Below the pieces are notes generated by a model. The model did not search any database. It was not told where the DNA came from and saw only the letters and a list, made by a program, of their open reading frames with translations. From Acanthaster planci (taxonomy: Eukaryota; Echinodermata; Asteroidea; Valvatida; Acanthasteridae), in the NCBI RefSeq assembly GCF_001949145.1, contig NW_019091368.1, forward strand, positions 1,064,994 through 1,128,993: a DNA stretch of 64,000 nucleotides, written 5' to 3'. This document shows, piece after piece, positions 51,001 through 58,227 of this stretch. Numbering within the stretch: the stretch's first letter is position 1; each line of letters begins with the position of its first letter. Position numbers and translations under genes: made by a program.

Positions 51001-54000
51001 CCATGGATTTCAGTCACAGCCATGGCTTCTACTTTTTGACCTTCATGCAACAAAGCATGAGGGCATGTGACTGCACGTGGTTCCTCCTGAGGAAATTTTA
51101 AAATTGAATCCTGCACCGGGAAAAGCGGCACCAATGACAAGACTCGCATGCAGTGTGCAGTGGCATGATACTTATGATGTCAATGGCCAGTTCTACAGGT
51201 TTTTCGCCTCAAAATGTCATGTCAAATCACTGTCAGTATAGCCCTGTGTTGTCATAAGGCTGCATTATCCTTAAGGTTGGGAGTAACCATACTTGTCAAG
51301 TCATTATTTCAACTGTTTCTTTAACCTTCCCTCTTTGAAATTATTACGAGAGTGAGCGATGGTGGAGAGGGCACACTGGCAGCCTGGAGCCACACACTTC
51401 TTCTTTTTTTCTTCCCAGTTCCTTTTCATTTGGAAACAAGGGAAAAAAATGCCCCTACATACGTGCCCAACTCTTTATATACTCCACAATTTCCACATTG
51501 ACCAGAAAGGCCCTACCAAAACATATGCTCGGTGGGGACCATCAACAAAAAAGGCTGGTGTAAAAATAGCCCTGGGTGAAAAAAGCTCCCGCTTTCTTCG
51601 ACGGGGGGGGGGGGAAGCAGGAGTGGGGGATGGGGGATAGTGAATGCTGCAAAGCGTCATGAACGCATGCACAGCGTTTGTGGTTGGGCAGAAGTTTGAA
51701 GGCCGTTTTGAATAGGGATGGTGGATAAAGGTCATTTGCCACAATGGGCTTGTAACTGGCGGCTTTTGTTGCGGTAGGGCCTTGTCCTGGCTTCATTCTT
51801 GGCGGACAGGAACACTTGGTTATATGTGAGTCCCATTCACCCTACCCAACGGCTTCTAGCATTGGCTACATGTGCGTACTCGTATGTACGTTCAATTCTT
51901 GACCTGGCTTTTTTTGTTCGTTTCTCTTCTCTTTTTCCCTTCAAACAAATCCTCAACAGCACTCCAAATTGGATGTAATTGTTCGGAGTCTCGGCCTGTG
52001 AAATGGGCTTGCGGGCCTCACAATGCCGGGGTGATGCCTTGACTTTTTGTCTTGGCTTGAGGTAAACTGAAACGGAATTAATCAGGTTTCATGTCTGACA
52101 AGTGCTGGCTTAAACGCCTGAATGTCTGATCTACCATGCATGGCTCTAACCCGCTGTGGTCATTTAGTCAGGGGTGCGAAAAATAACTGAACACCATTGG
52201 TCACTTGTTAGCACAGTCCTCCAAATGCAAAAATTAGTCACAGAAAGTTCTGTCCAAAATACTTATAACACCAGTAGCAATGGCTGCACTCCTTTTAAAT
52301 GCAATGTACAGTGTTCTTTTCTTAAAACTGAATTATAAATGCAATGTACATTAACAATATGCTTCATTCTTTCAATAAAAAAATGATCTCAAATGTGAAA
52401 TGTTGCAGATGTTTTATTTGACACAGTTATTTACACTGATACGTGTATACAGTTTTACACACTGCACTTCATAATGCACTTGTAAGTGAACATTCAAATC
52501 AATGCTAAGACACAACTGAAAGTTCCTTTTTTTTTGTGTCTAATTCACATCAGTGATTACAAGGTTGTCTCACAAGGGATTGGTTTAAATGTGAAAAAAG
52601 TTCTACATGAGTTTATGTGGTGTCTTCTGTGAAAAAAATTGTTTGTTGAAGCAAGAACATGAACACTTATCCCATGATTATACATGTACAAGTCCATGCG
52701 GAACATCTCTAGCTACGTTATCTTATGCCTTTATTGAGTTCAAAAACTAACCATTAAGAGCAGTCTATTTCCAATTTCTGTTGTGGCATTTCAACTTCAA
52801 GAAGTGTGTGGAAATTAACTGGCCTTGTGGGGGGAGGGGCTAGAAACAGATAACATGGACTTCTCTCTCAAGAAGACAGTCCACAGAAGTAACACTCTCA
52901 CAAATGCTGACATCCTCTAACTGTGGTATGTACAGCTGTATGGTCAAGCACTCTGCCATGGAGGCACTTTTAAGAGCCCCTTAATCTAAAATAACAAATG
53001 AGGCTTTTGTCCTGGGTAACTACATGCACCAGGGCAGATGAATGGAAACTGACATCACAATAGCCGCTACACAGTGTACTGCAAATTAATTTCCAGGAGG
53101 GCTGAAGGGGGGGAGGTTACACCAGAGAAAATTGGGTCTTTTTGTGTGTGAAGCATTTCCTTGTGGGTTATGAATGCGATCACTGCCTTGCTGGAGCCAA
53201 GCCTATGGTTTTTGCTTGTGGCTTGCGTACATGCACAAGTACTGTTCAGACGGCTTGCCCTCAGTACATAATTGGCAGACCCCTTCATTGAATCTCTTTG
53301 GAGTTAACACTGTTAAATGGTAAAGCTGGGGCCATAAAGTTCAGGAGAATGAAACATGCTCTAATTGCAGAGTTCAAATGAACAACAGGGGATTTGCTGG
53401 GCTCAACCTTGGATTACGGAATTACAAGAAGCCCTGGTCATAACATTATTAACAGTAAAAAACCTCCATCCTTTCTTCTATTCCTTCTACACGCTTGGTG
53501 CTAAATACACGTATCAAGGAGTTTACCATCTGCACAAAAACTGTTCAACTGCTATGTTAGTTGTGAATTTCATTATGAGGAAACGTGACACTGGTCCGTT
53601 CGAGAAAAGGGTTGTGGCAAAGGAAAATTTAATGCAAACCACTTCCCTACAACAAAATTAGTTACAAAGGATATGCACCAACAAGGAACTATGCTTAAGG
53701 TGTACTGGTATCTTCAAAGATACATGTACATGTATGTATCCATTGATATCCAAATGCATGTAGTAAACTGGACAAAGCCTGACAAATGAGGGCGCTCTCA
53801 CACTTCTACAGTTGATGCCTTGGCCATTTCTTACACACAGAATCAGTACAGTGTTGCCTCTGGCATGGGAACCTTTTGTACCTGAAGTTTATGTGAGTCT
53901 TTTATCTTTAAACCCTGTGCAATGACTCCAAACTCTCTCTTCACAATGTAGGAATGCATACTGCTTGTGGACCAACATCTGGTCAGAGCTGCCAAAGCCA

Positions 54001-57000
54001 GGAGCCTACAAATCATGAAGCCAGTGATTAAAAAGCCACTGCTGGGGACAAAATAAAAGTTTCGCATATGCTCCTGGATCCATGACACATTTTCTGTTTG
54101 TCCATGTACATGTAGGCCTTTCTTTTGTTACCGGAATATCACAGTTGCACTTCCTGCCAAACACAAGAACTTGGCAAGCTATAGGCCTCCAACAAAAAAC
54201 TTTTTGCGGTGTATGATTACCAACATACCAACAAGAGGATGCCGCTGCCAGACATGCCAGAAGCACTGTGACACTACTGTACATGCCAATTTGATCAAAA
54301 AGGCCAACCAAGGCTGAAATTTCTGCACACATTGATGCTAAATTCCACATGCAAATTAACTTTCAGTAACAAACGAAAGATCATTCTTCAAAGACCTAGT
54401 GGTATCAATATTAAGTCTGCCTCTAGAGGGCAGCATGACACTTCCGTGGTCAAAATTTACTTTCAAAGCAATAATGCCATAGTCAATAATGCTTCGACTC
54501 TTTGCCCTTTTAGCAGTGAGTAAGCATTTTTTACACTTTAATTACGTCATGGGCTCAATTAAGGTGCCTTTCAACATTTTTCAAATATTGCCTACAAGCA
54601 ACCCAGAATTTCTCCAGCTTTCAAAGTCCCACTAAGTGAAAATTGCCCAGCTTGTCTTTGATGAGTGGAGCGGTCTGTTGATGTTACATGAGGCCATGTG
54701 CCTACGTGTACTAGAGGAAGTGCATTACAGTGCGAGAAGAGTGCACCTCTAAGCCATAAATACACTTCTAAGCTGTGACAAGAGACTGATCTCAACCATA
54801 ACCATAGTCAAGTCCAAGTGAGCCTCCTTCACTCATTTTATTGGCGGCGGCTAACAAACTCCGTCCTACATGTATGTTAACTCCCTTGTAAGCTGGTCCC
54901 TTGACATATAAAGTAACAACCGGTAGACAACAGTGGTACCATCTAACACCGGGGAGCCCTGTTAAAACAGGTGGTACTGAACTGTACCCGACAATGGGCA
55001 GTATACACTGTTAGCAAGACATTTTCTTCTGCCATCAGTTCCATAAATCTGCTGAAAAGAAAGACTCTTTTGCCGACAAAGATGAAGGGGAGATAGTAGC
55101 CAACCCTTCCCATCTCCCCTCCAGAAAACATCCCCTGCAGGCAGGCCAGGTGTCAAGAGGCCACAGTCAAGGGGTTGAGTCAGGCCTGAGTAACCAGACT
55201 GCACTGTGACCTGGAATTTCCGTTCTGAAGGGGCAAGGTCATGGATCTTTCGCTTCAAGTAGGCACCAAGGCTACCCGTGGTCTCCAGAGACCTTGATCT
55301 CTGTAGCCAATGTGCAATTACAGGCCTGAGAGTACTAACAATTTTGTAGATCAATCATTTCCTTCATGTTCATGCACATGTTGACTTTACTTTGATTTTG
55401 ATGCCACAAAACCCGGCACAGTTGGGTTACATTTAACAGTCCTGAATGAGGACGATCGTTTAAGGTGTTGTTGCAGTTGCTTGGGTTTAATCTTCCATGA
55501 GTCACAAAACCCAAGGAGTCAGGTTGACACATTGGTACCTTCTTTGCCATTTGCCACCCCTATCTAGGTGGGCAGGTGGATTGGTTTTTCAGTTTCTCCC
55601 AGATTCCAAGGGATTTTGCCTGGAATATATGGCTAGGATCTTCCTCCCACCTCTAATACATGTATGTCTTCACTGCCTTATCCCTACAGGTCTCCATCAC
55701 AGAGGCACACCACTGGAAATAAATCGAGAAACTCTTGTAGCCTATCCCAACCAAATGCTAAATGAGCAATGAATAAACGCATGCTGAACTGCATGCACTA
55801 GCATCAACATCAGATTGGTTCAGTTTACTTCTTCAAGAGTGGGTGCCAACTTCCAACATTCAGTCAGCCTGGAACAAATCAAGCAGTGAACTGCATATAC
55901 TTTGAAAATCAAGCGATGACGGATATTAAACAGATTGTGCTATGGCCCGTTAACATCGGACTTTCTTACCCGAAAAAGCTGCTGGAGCGGGTTCTGTTAC
56001 GCGCCGATTCTTCAGCCTTGTAATTGCACTTTGACCCAACCAAGCACGACGCATTAATACATGTATGTCAACCGCAGAATGAGACAAGAATTCTTAAATG
56101 AGTGTACACATCTTCCGTGGAACAAATAAGGAAAATAATGTGGGTTTACACGTCATCCAGAGTCGAGTGGTTAATTGTAAGTAAAGATGGCAGCTTACAT
56201 GTATGTCCCTTACATATAAAATGACAGCAGATCAAGCATCAGTTCTTTTCTACATCTGACAAATCTATATAGCGCTTTTTAAATTATGTAGGTGCAATGC
56301 ACTCAACAGTGAAATTTTGTGAAACCAACATGGAAAAATTGTGTCTGTTTTAAAAGCTAAGTAGGGATCAACCGATGATCGAATCAGACACTGGATCGGG
56401 CTGATGTTCAGCAACATTGGCAAAACATCACATTGGCAAAGTTGACCTTCCTTGCTGATATGAGTGCTGATGTTAAAGTAAAGAAAGGAACAAACTCTGC
56501 GCTCAGTTTTGACAAGCACAAATTTCAATTTTTTTTTGGTATGAATAAAAACTGAGGCTTTTTCATTTGACGAGATAAATGAACAGTTACACCATAGATT
56601 AACCCATCTAAAGTATTCCCGAAAATTACATTTGCGCGATCCGTGCCGCAACAACTCAATGCACGGACCGCGGCCCCAAGGAACAGTCAGTGTACATGTG
56701 TACTGTTTCCATTGATCGCCATGAAAAGAACCAGGGAACTACACGGTATGTGGCATCACAAGGTGTTGTGTGACTGGTCTGAAGGTAGCCCGCGATTTAG
56801 CCTTTACTCAAGACACGTGTGACTACCTGCACCAATGATGCACACCAATGCAGGGGAGGGAACCACAAGCCGAGCATTGTGCACCGGTGCCATGCACACC
56901 TTGACTAAAGGCTACCTATGATTCAGCCCAAGGTGCTGTGTACATGTGTCTCTTCTACATGTACATGTACATGTATGCATGAATACAACGGCGGAGCACT

Positions 57001-58227
57001 GTAGGTAACGTACGAAGGCCATATGATGTACATGTACACAATTTATTCTCTCAACTCAGTGACAATAAAGGAAAAGCTAATCATATTAATGTGTAAACAG
57101 ACACTTGAAGGAGGTACACTGTGTTAAGAATATTAGAAATAGGCCTACGTGCTGTTCAGGTTGCGGTTTCAGTTACTGTCAGTACAACATCGGATCAGAT
57201 CGGACAGCGGCCGATGTTCTGATTAAAACATTGGACATCGTATCGGCAGTTAAAACCAACATCGGTTGATCCCTAAAGCTAAGCATTATGGATCTCCTGG
57301 TATCACTATTTTGCTCGAATGGCGCAATGAAGAACTGAAAGTGAATGAAAATCATGGCAAATCAGGAAGGAAAAATTTCCAAGTAAATACATTTAAGGAC
57401 TCTTTGCCGCAGCTAACCAAGAAACAGCCACAGATATCTCTGGTCCAACAGCCCCACAGACTTTCACAACAACTATCGGTACAAGTATGGTATGGATTTC
57501 CCCACAAATGCAAGTGTACGTTGGGTGAGTTGTGAAGCAAATGCAAGTGTACATTGGGTGAGCTGTGAAGCTTCCTTCCTTCTTTTACAACTTCCTTGTC
57601 CTTGTCTTTTTTTCCACGGTAAAAAACCCTGATGTCACTGTGTTGACTGGGACTCCCAGGACCTACATGTACACAAATTATTAGATTTACAAGAAAATCG
57701 TTTCTGTAGGTGTAAATCTAAATGTATACTTCTCTGCAGTGGGCATATTAGGGAAAAAGTAACGCCCTGCTAGATTGTCTGAAGTTTACATTTGTTTACA
57801 TAATCTGTACTAAGTTCGGCATTCTGCTTAATCAAGGCTGGTAGTCCTAAATCAAACTATGAACAGGTAATTCTGTTTTCAATTTGTGGAGACCACTTCT
57901 GTTGTGATTTTAATTTATCTCATTATGCTTTTGGGATAAATGGAGCAATAGAAAACTCAGATCAGTACTAATTTGACCACCAAAAAAACAGGTGGGTTAG
58001 ATTACCCCCAAAAATTTGGAAAATGTCAAAAATTCTAAAAGCAAAAACAAACAAACAAACAGACAAACATGCCAACAAACAAATACACAAACAAAGCAAC
58101 AAACAACATAAGGCGCCACTTACCATTTCTTAGTGACTTCCACCATGAGTTCATGGAATGACGCCGTAAATTTAAACTTGGCTGCCCGTTTGCCCACCCT
58201 CTGCAATCTCTTCCAGACTAACGCCAT
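11942..58227 (-). CDS. EHBP1: EHBP1 orthologue, complete 21-exon coding gene
   Basis: Joined coding exons (minus strand, 5' to 3'): 58227-58124, 45716-45659, 45313-45218, 44191-44135, 42858-42677, 39821-39604, 35035-34762, 34141-33877, 33255-33089, 32558-32510, 31809-31150, 29294-29157, 28411-28279, 21619-21590, 17789-17622, 17348-17185, 16961-16841, 16188-16095, 14256-14183, 13933-13819, 12023-11942. They sum to 3249 nt with one open frame (1082 residues plus stop). Domains: NT-C2 about 1-166, DPF/NPF region 224-266, KRKAPAPP motif at 341-348, CH domain about 430-535, Arg-rich helical repeats 711-735 and 757-780, bMERB about 922-1065, CaaX 1079-1082. Family knowledge: EHBP1 binds EHD proteins through NPF motifs, Rab8/10-family GTPases through bMERB and phosphoinositides through NT-C2, and acts in endocytic recycling and actin coupling. 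Human EHBP1 is about 1230 residues, so this copy is somewhat shorter. Orthology is by recalled similarity, not a search; exon boundaries are my own splice and phase assignments. Confidence 0.93.
12024..13818 (-). other. EHBP1: EHBP1 intron 20
   Basis: A 1795-nt phase-2 intron separating the CaaX exon from the bMERB exons. It holds the 12150-12760 block and an unremarkable 162-codon plus-strand frame at 13034-13522. Confidence 0.85.
12150..12760. promoter_or_regulatory. Candidate conserved non-coding block in intron 20
   Basis: A complex-sequence, moderate-GC block between exons 21 and 20, with no repeats and no coding frame. It contains homeodomain-type cores (CCTAATCC, ATTAAAC, TAATAA) and an E-box-like CATATG. 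It contrasts with the AT-rich, low-complexity introns nearby. Function is inferred from composition alone. Confidence 0.3.
13819..13933 (-). CDS. EHBP1: EHBP1 exon 20: end of bMERB domain
   Basis: Completes Asp1018 and encodes [26 protein letters not shown] and LDAQER (1019-1055), matching human DWQKTEAQKRREQLLLDELVALVNKRD. The donor GTGAGTAA lies in phase 2, so an unspliced transcript stops immediately at TGA (13818-13816). I chose splicing because the next exon supplies the conserved C-terminus. Confidence 0.95.
14183..14256 (-). CDS. EHBP1: EHBP1 exon 19: bMERB domain
   Basis: Completes Met993 and encodes [18 protein letters not shown] and following residues to 1017, close to human [18 protein letters not shown]. 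The acceptor is CCACCTAG and the donor GTAAGG, phase 1 out. Confidence 0.97.
14257..16094 (-). other. EHBP1: EHBP1 intron 18
   Basis: A 1838-nt intron. A GC-richer stretch at about 14740-15120 stands out, including a GGGGGGGAGGGGGG run. A degenerate GGCCCAAATACCA...GCTAAGCAAT segment at about 15950-16045 resembles the GGGCCCAATTTCAT element family. No coding exon seen. Confidence 0.7.
16095..16188 (-). CDS. EHBP1: EHBP1 exon 18: bMERB domain
   Basis: Completes Gly962 and encodes 963-992. [20 protein letters not shown] matches human [20 protein letters not shown]. The acceptor is ATCCCCCAG and the donor GTAAGT. Phase 2 out. Confidence 0.97.
16841..16961 (-). CDS. EHBP1: EHBP1 exon 17: start of bMERB domain
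   Basis: Encodes 922-961. [20 protein letters not shown] matches human YVVGELAALENEQKQIDTRA, the opening helix of the bivalent Mical/EHBP Rab-binding domain. The donor GTAAGA leaves phase 1. Confidence 0.96.
17185..17348 (-). CDS. EHBP1: EHBP1 exon 16: acidic pre-bMERB linker
   Basis: Completes Asp867 and encodes 868-921, a Glu/Asp/Lys-rich stretch ending TEEEE. No specific similarity is visible. It is placed by splice sites (acceptor GATCAG, donor GTGGGT), by phase agreement on both sides and by its acidic composition, as in the poorly conserved linker of other EHBP1 proteins. The plus-strand frame over this exon is an antisense shadow. Confidence 0.85.
17622..17789 (-). CDS. EHBP1: EHBP1 exon 15: KTSLQSF linker
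   Basis: Encodes 812-866, with Gly811 and Asp867 split at its ends. [19 protein letters not shown] aligns with human VRKTQLQSFSQYIE, the segment before bMERB. The donor GTTAGA is weaker than the others, but the frame into exon 16 confirms it. Phase 1 at both ends. Confidence 0.88.
17790..21589 (-). other. EHBP1: EHBP1 intron 14
   Basis: A 3800-nt AT-rich intron containing the possible MITE at 19169-19470. Nothing else recognisable. Confidence 0.75.
19169..19470. mobile_element. Possible MITE with TGTTCTCCAA inverted ends
   Basis: Both ends carry the ten bases TGTTCTCCAA in inverted orientation about 300 bp apart, in intron 14. The sequence between has no reading frame. The inverted repeat is short and no target duplication was found, so this is a tentative call. 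Confidence 0.4.
21590..21619 (-). CDS. EHBP1: EHBP1 exon 14: 30-nt microexon with NAGNAG acceptor
   Basis: Predicted microexon giving Ala801 and then GSRFKFYQF (802-810) and the first base of Gly811. The acceptor reads TTTTGGTGCAGCAG, so splicing can use either AG and gain or lose one Ala codon; the 27-nt form would start at 21616. The donor is GTAAGG. Phase 1 in and 1 out fit exons 13 and 15, so the exon can also be skipped in frame. RF[KR] resembles the human RFRNPVVFSKD region. It is recognised from splice sites, phase and weak similarity, hence lower confidence. Confidence 0.6.
21620..28278 (-). other. EHBP1: EHBP1 intron 13
   Basis: A 6659-nt intron. Its centre (about 22430-24360) is richer in GC and CpG than the rest; the remainder is AT-rich with short TACATG runs. 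No coding exon, transposase or RNA gene was recognised. Confidence 0.75.
23030..24360. promoter_or_regulatory. GC-richer non-coding block in intron 13
   Basis: An extended complex block with no repeats and no protein-like frame. It includes a Sox-type CCACAATGG next to a Runx-type TGCGGTT core at about 24050-24070 and a palindromic GGCCGGCC. A candidate enhancer cluster by composition only. Confidence 0.3.
28279..28411 (-). CDS. EHBP1: EHBP1 exon 13: second Arg-rich helical repeat
   Basis: 44 codons (757-800) plus one base. The segment [20 protein letters not shown] matches human RRRQLRERARQLIAEARSG and resembles the repeat in exon 12. The acceptor is CATTGATTCAG and the donor GTAAGC, phase 1 out. 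Confidence 0.95.
28412..29156 (-). other. EHBP1: EHBP1 intron 12
   Basis: A 745-nt intron whose first third (donor side) is entirely the 19-bp minisatellite. The remainder is AT-rich with no recognised element. Confidence 0.85.
28921..29157. repeat. 19-bp minisatellite abutting exon 12 splice donor
   Basis: Twelve consecutive full units of GTTCCTAAATTGGTACTCC or close variants run from 28921 to 29148, and a thirteenth partial unit continues to the exon edge at 29157. Variants are mainly AAGT for AAAT and CTTG for CTCC. More degenerate copies precede it from about 28890. On the gene strand each unit contains TTAGGAAC, and the functional donor GTAGGAAT is the corresponding part of the last unit. 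Confidence 0.95.
29157..29294 (-). CDS. EHBP1: EHBP1 exon 12: first Arg-rich helical repeat
   Basis: 46 codons (711-756): [20 protein letters not shown] followed by RRDAA, matching human EELKERARVLLEQARRDAA, then a Lys/Glu-rich tail. Phase 0 at both ends. The donor GTAGGA lies inside the last, degenerate unit of a 19-bp minisatellite (see repeat entry), so this splice site appears to be part of the repeat. Confidence 0.93.
29544..29606 (-). other. 26-bp intronic hairpin
   Basis: Arms 29544-29569 and 29581-29606 are reverse complements at 25 of 26 positions, with an 11-nt loop. The single exception is an A/C mismatch on the plus strand that becomes a G-U wobble in the gene-sense (minus) RNA, so the EHBP1 pre-mRNA could form an uninterrupted 26-bp stem. 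It lies in intron 11, 250 nt downstream of the exon 11-side border of exon 12. It could be a short foldback transposon relic, a hairpin RNA precursor or a structural intron element. Confidence 0.9.
30828..30996. mobile_element. Second copy of the GGCCAATTTCAT-end element (fragment)
   Basis: Bounded by GGGCCCAAGCGCGAG on the left and CTCTATGAAATTGGCCCC on the right. The right part contains mirrored CTTAAGCAAATTTTGTGCTTAAGCAG-type words split over 30950-30980, which can form a small hairpin. It lies in intron 11. Confidence 0.4.
31150..31809 (-). CDS. EHBP1: EHBP1 exon 11: end of CH domain and long linker
   Basis: The largest exon, 220 codons (491-710). It starts [19 protein letters not shown] and runs through MVLLAVPDK and [12 protein letters not shown], closing the CH domain near 535. 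It then encodes about 175 residues of Ser/Thr/Gly/Glu-rich, probably disordered linker ending EDEEIDM. GC and CpG content is visibly higher than in the flanking introns. The acceptor follows a pyrimidine tract (TTTCCCTTCAG); the donor is GTAAGA. Phase 0 at both ends. Confidence 0.95.
32510..32558 (-). CDS. EHBP1: EHBP1 exon 10: CH domain, 49-nt exon
   Basis: Completes Ile474 and encodes [16 protein letters not shown] (475-490), aligning with human DYKSLNPQDIKENNKK. Phase 2 in and 0 out; acceptor TTTCTGTAG, donor GTATGTG. It is too short to show up as a reading frame but is required to keep the CH domain in frame. Confidence 0.95.
33089..33255 (-). CDS. EHBP1: EHBP1 exon 9: first half of CH domain
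   Basis: Encodes 419-473 plus two bases of Ile474. It contains [25 protein letters not shown] and [10 protein letters not shown], the hallmark CH-domain helices shared with EHBP1, MICAL and spectrin-type CH domains. The acceptor is TTCCTTTCAG and the donor GTATGT. The CH domain implies actin-cytoskeleton coupling by family knowledge. Confidence 0.96.
33877..34141 (-). CDS. EHBP1: EHBP1 exon 8: proline-rich linker before the CH domain
   Basis: Encodes 331-418. It carries KRKAPAPP at 341-348, identical to the human motif and a plausible SH3-type ligand (inference), then a low-complexity linker. The acceptor is CTCTCCTCCAG and the donor GTAAGTG, leaving phase 0. Confidence 0.92.
34762..35035 (-). 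CDS. EHBP1: EHBP1 exon 7: NPF-bearing disordered region
   Basis: Encodes 240-329, with Asp239 split across the intron. DPFKKCG lies at 239-245 and the only canonical NPF, in [12 protein letters not shown], at 264-266. In the family NPF tripeptides bind EH domains of EHD1/EHD2. The rest is Ser/Gln-rich and probably unstructured. The acceptor is CCCGTAG and the donor GTGAGT (phase 2), so reading into the intron hits TGA at once. Confidence 0.92.
35160..35278. mobile_element. 119-bp foldback MITE
   Basis: The ends GGCCGTGTCCGAAAC and its imperfect inverse ATTCGGATGCAGCC pair. A second inner inverted pair (around 35182-35200 and 35236-35258, AGAGCTA..CTAGGTCT) makes the element a near-continuous hairpin. 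It lies in EHBP1 intron 6, 124 bp upstream of exon 7. Family not assigned. Confidence 0.6.
38052..38076. repeat. (CAAA)5 microsatellite
   Basis: Five perfect CAAA units after an A run, in intron 6. Confidence 0.9.
39604..39821 (-). CDS. EHBP1: EHBP1 exon 6: [12 protein letters not shown] segment and acidic region
   Basis: Encodes 167-238 with [12 protein letters not shown] and DIADLDDF, matching the human segment after NT-C2, followed by an acidic stretch. A DPF tripeptide sits at 224-226, where human EHBP1 has its first NPF motifs. DPF motifs can bind the AP-2 appendage, but that role is untested here. The donor GTGAGC leaves phase 1. Confidence 0.92.
39822..42676 (-). other. EHBP1: EHBP1 intron 5
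   Basis: A 2855-nt intron, mostly AT-rich. A short GC-richer patch at about 41310-41520 holds the only complex sequence. No exon or transposon was recognised. Confidence 0.75.
42677..42858 (-). CDS. EHBP1: EHBP1 exon 5: end of NT-C2 domain
   Basis: Encodes 106-165 plus two bases of Thr166. It includes the INMKDFAS and [16 protein letters not shown] strands and closes with LLREG(S)AT, the conserved end of the NT-C2 module. The acceptor has a long pyrimidine tract (CCTCCCACCACAG); the donor is GTAAGT. Phase 2 out. Confidence 0.95.
42859..44134 (-). other. EHBP1: EHBP1 intron 4
   Basis: A 1276-nt intron between NT-C2 exons 4 and 5; I see nothing notable apart from short G runs. Confidence 0.8.
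44135..44191 (-). CDS. EHBP1: EHBP1 exon 4: NT-C2 domain
   Basis: 19 codons (87-105) containing [12 protein letters not shown], nearly identical to human [12 protein letters not shown]. Phase 0 at both ends, so skipping would keep the frame but remove a C2 strand. The acceptor is TTTCCACAG and the donor GTAAGT. Confidence 0.94.
44291..44514. mobile_element. Interspersed element with GGGCCCAATTTCATG end
   Basis: The left end GGGCCCAATTTCATG pairs loosely with the inverse of CATGAAATATGTGGAGCC at the right end. The ATGAAATTGGCC word recurs in inverted form at 30982-30996. Elements with this end are, as I recall, common in echinoderm genomes. It lies in EHBP1 intron 3. Confidence 0.45.
44801..45099. 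mobile_element. MITE-like element, TAAGGGT(T/G)GGAC ends
   Basis: The left end TAAGGGTGGGACTTTAC pairs with the inverse of the right end (GTAAATGTCCAACCCTTA, 45082-45099). An extra inverted copy of the end lies inside at about 44867-44884, so the first 84 bp can fold alone. It is about 299 bp with no coding potential, in EHBP1 intron 3. The target duplication is unclear. Confidence 0.55.
45218..45313 (-). CDS. EHBP1: EHBP1 exon 3: NT-C2 domain
   Basis: 32 codons (55-86) with the family core W[11 protein letters not shown](2)-VW-x-VPENVE and ending TLFK. Phase 0 at both ends. The acceptor is TTCTTACAG and the donor GTAAGG. Confidence 0.95.
45659..45716 (-). CDS. EHBP1: EHBP1 exon 2: NT-C2 domain
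   Basis: A 58-nt exon encoding [19 protein letters not shown] (36-54) after the first base completes Trp35. The QPDKL...WTRR core matches vertebrate EHBP1. The acceptor CATCTCCAG is good; the donor is GTAAAA. Phase 2 in and 0 out fit both neighbours. The next intron is only 345 nt. Confidence 0.9.
47200..47730. promoter_or_regulatory. GC-richer block with octamer motif, intron 1
   Basis: A complex CpG-containing block with a perfect POU octamer ATGCAAAT (47385-47392), a nearby TTCATTAGC homeodomain core and a Sox-like CCATTGTG about 70 bp away. No coding or repeat explanation was found. A candidate enhancer. Confidence 0.35.
51340..52150. promoter_or_regulatory. GC-richer block in intron 1
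   Basis: A complex block with a run of 12 G at 51603-51614 followed by two GGGGG runs (possible G-quadruplex), a CACAATGGG Sox-like word and a CGTCATGAACGCATGC segment. No coding frame is supported. Regulatory role inferred from composition only. Confidence 0.28.
56362..57275. mobile_element. Non-autonomous hAT-type DNA transposon
   Basis: The 914-bp element begins TAGGGATCAACCGATG and ends with its exact reverse complement (16-bp terminal inverted repeats). It is flanked by an identical 8-bp duplication AAGCTAAG at 56354-56361 and 57276-57283. Eight-bp duplications and TAGGG-type ends are typical of the hAT superfamily. No transposase-like reading frame is present inside, so it is non-autonomous. 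It sits in EHBP1 intron 1. The intact duplication suggests a fairly recent insertion. Confidence 0.88.
56955..56981. repeat. (TACATG)n run inside the hAT-type element
   Basis: Three and a half TACATG units, part of the window-wide family of such runs, lying within the 914-bp transposon. Confidence 0.8.
57506..57571. repeat. Tandem duplication of 33 bp
   Basis: Two adjacent 33-bp copies starting AAATGCAAGTGTAC and ending GTGAAGC (57506-57538 and 57539-57571) differ at two positions. They lie in intron 1 just outside the hAT-type element. No function is apparent. Confidence 0.9.
58041..58107. repeat. (CAAA)n-rich tract next to exon 1 donor
   Basis: An imperfect run of ACAA/CAAA units begins 16 bp downstream of the exon 1 splice donor. 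In the pre-mRNA it is a U-rich (UUUG)n tract, a composition known to aid U1/TIA-1 recognition of donors. Confidence 0.85.
58124..58227 (-). CDS. EHBP1: EHBP1 exon 1: start of NT-C2 domain
   Basis: Encodes residues 1-34 plus two bases of Trp35. It begins [18 protein letters not shown], closely matching the family N-terminus, and ends with the conserved VTKK(W). Basic residues here form the first strand of the NT-C2 lipid-binding domain. The donor is GTAAGTG and the phase is 2. A 12.4-kb intron follows. Confidence 0.95.

Larger units (their letters stand above)
45717..58123 (-). other. EHBP1: EHBP1 intron 1
   Basis: The longest intron (12,407 nt, phase 2). It contains GC-richer blocks at about 47040-47800 and 51340-52150, several TACATG runs, the 914-bp hAT-type element, the 33-bp duplication and the CAAA-rich tract next to the donor. 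Long first introns often hold enhancers, which is inference here. Confidence 0.85.
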
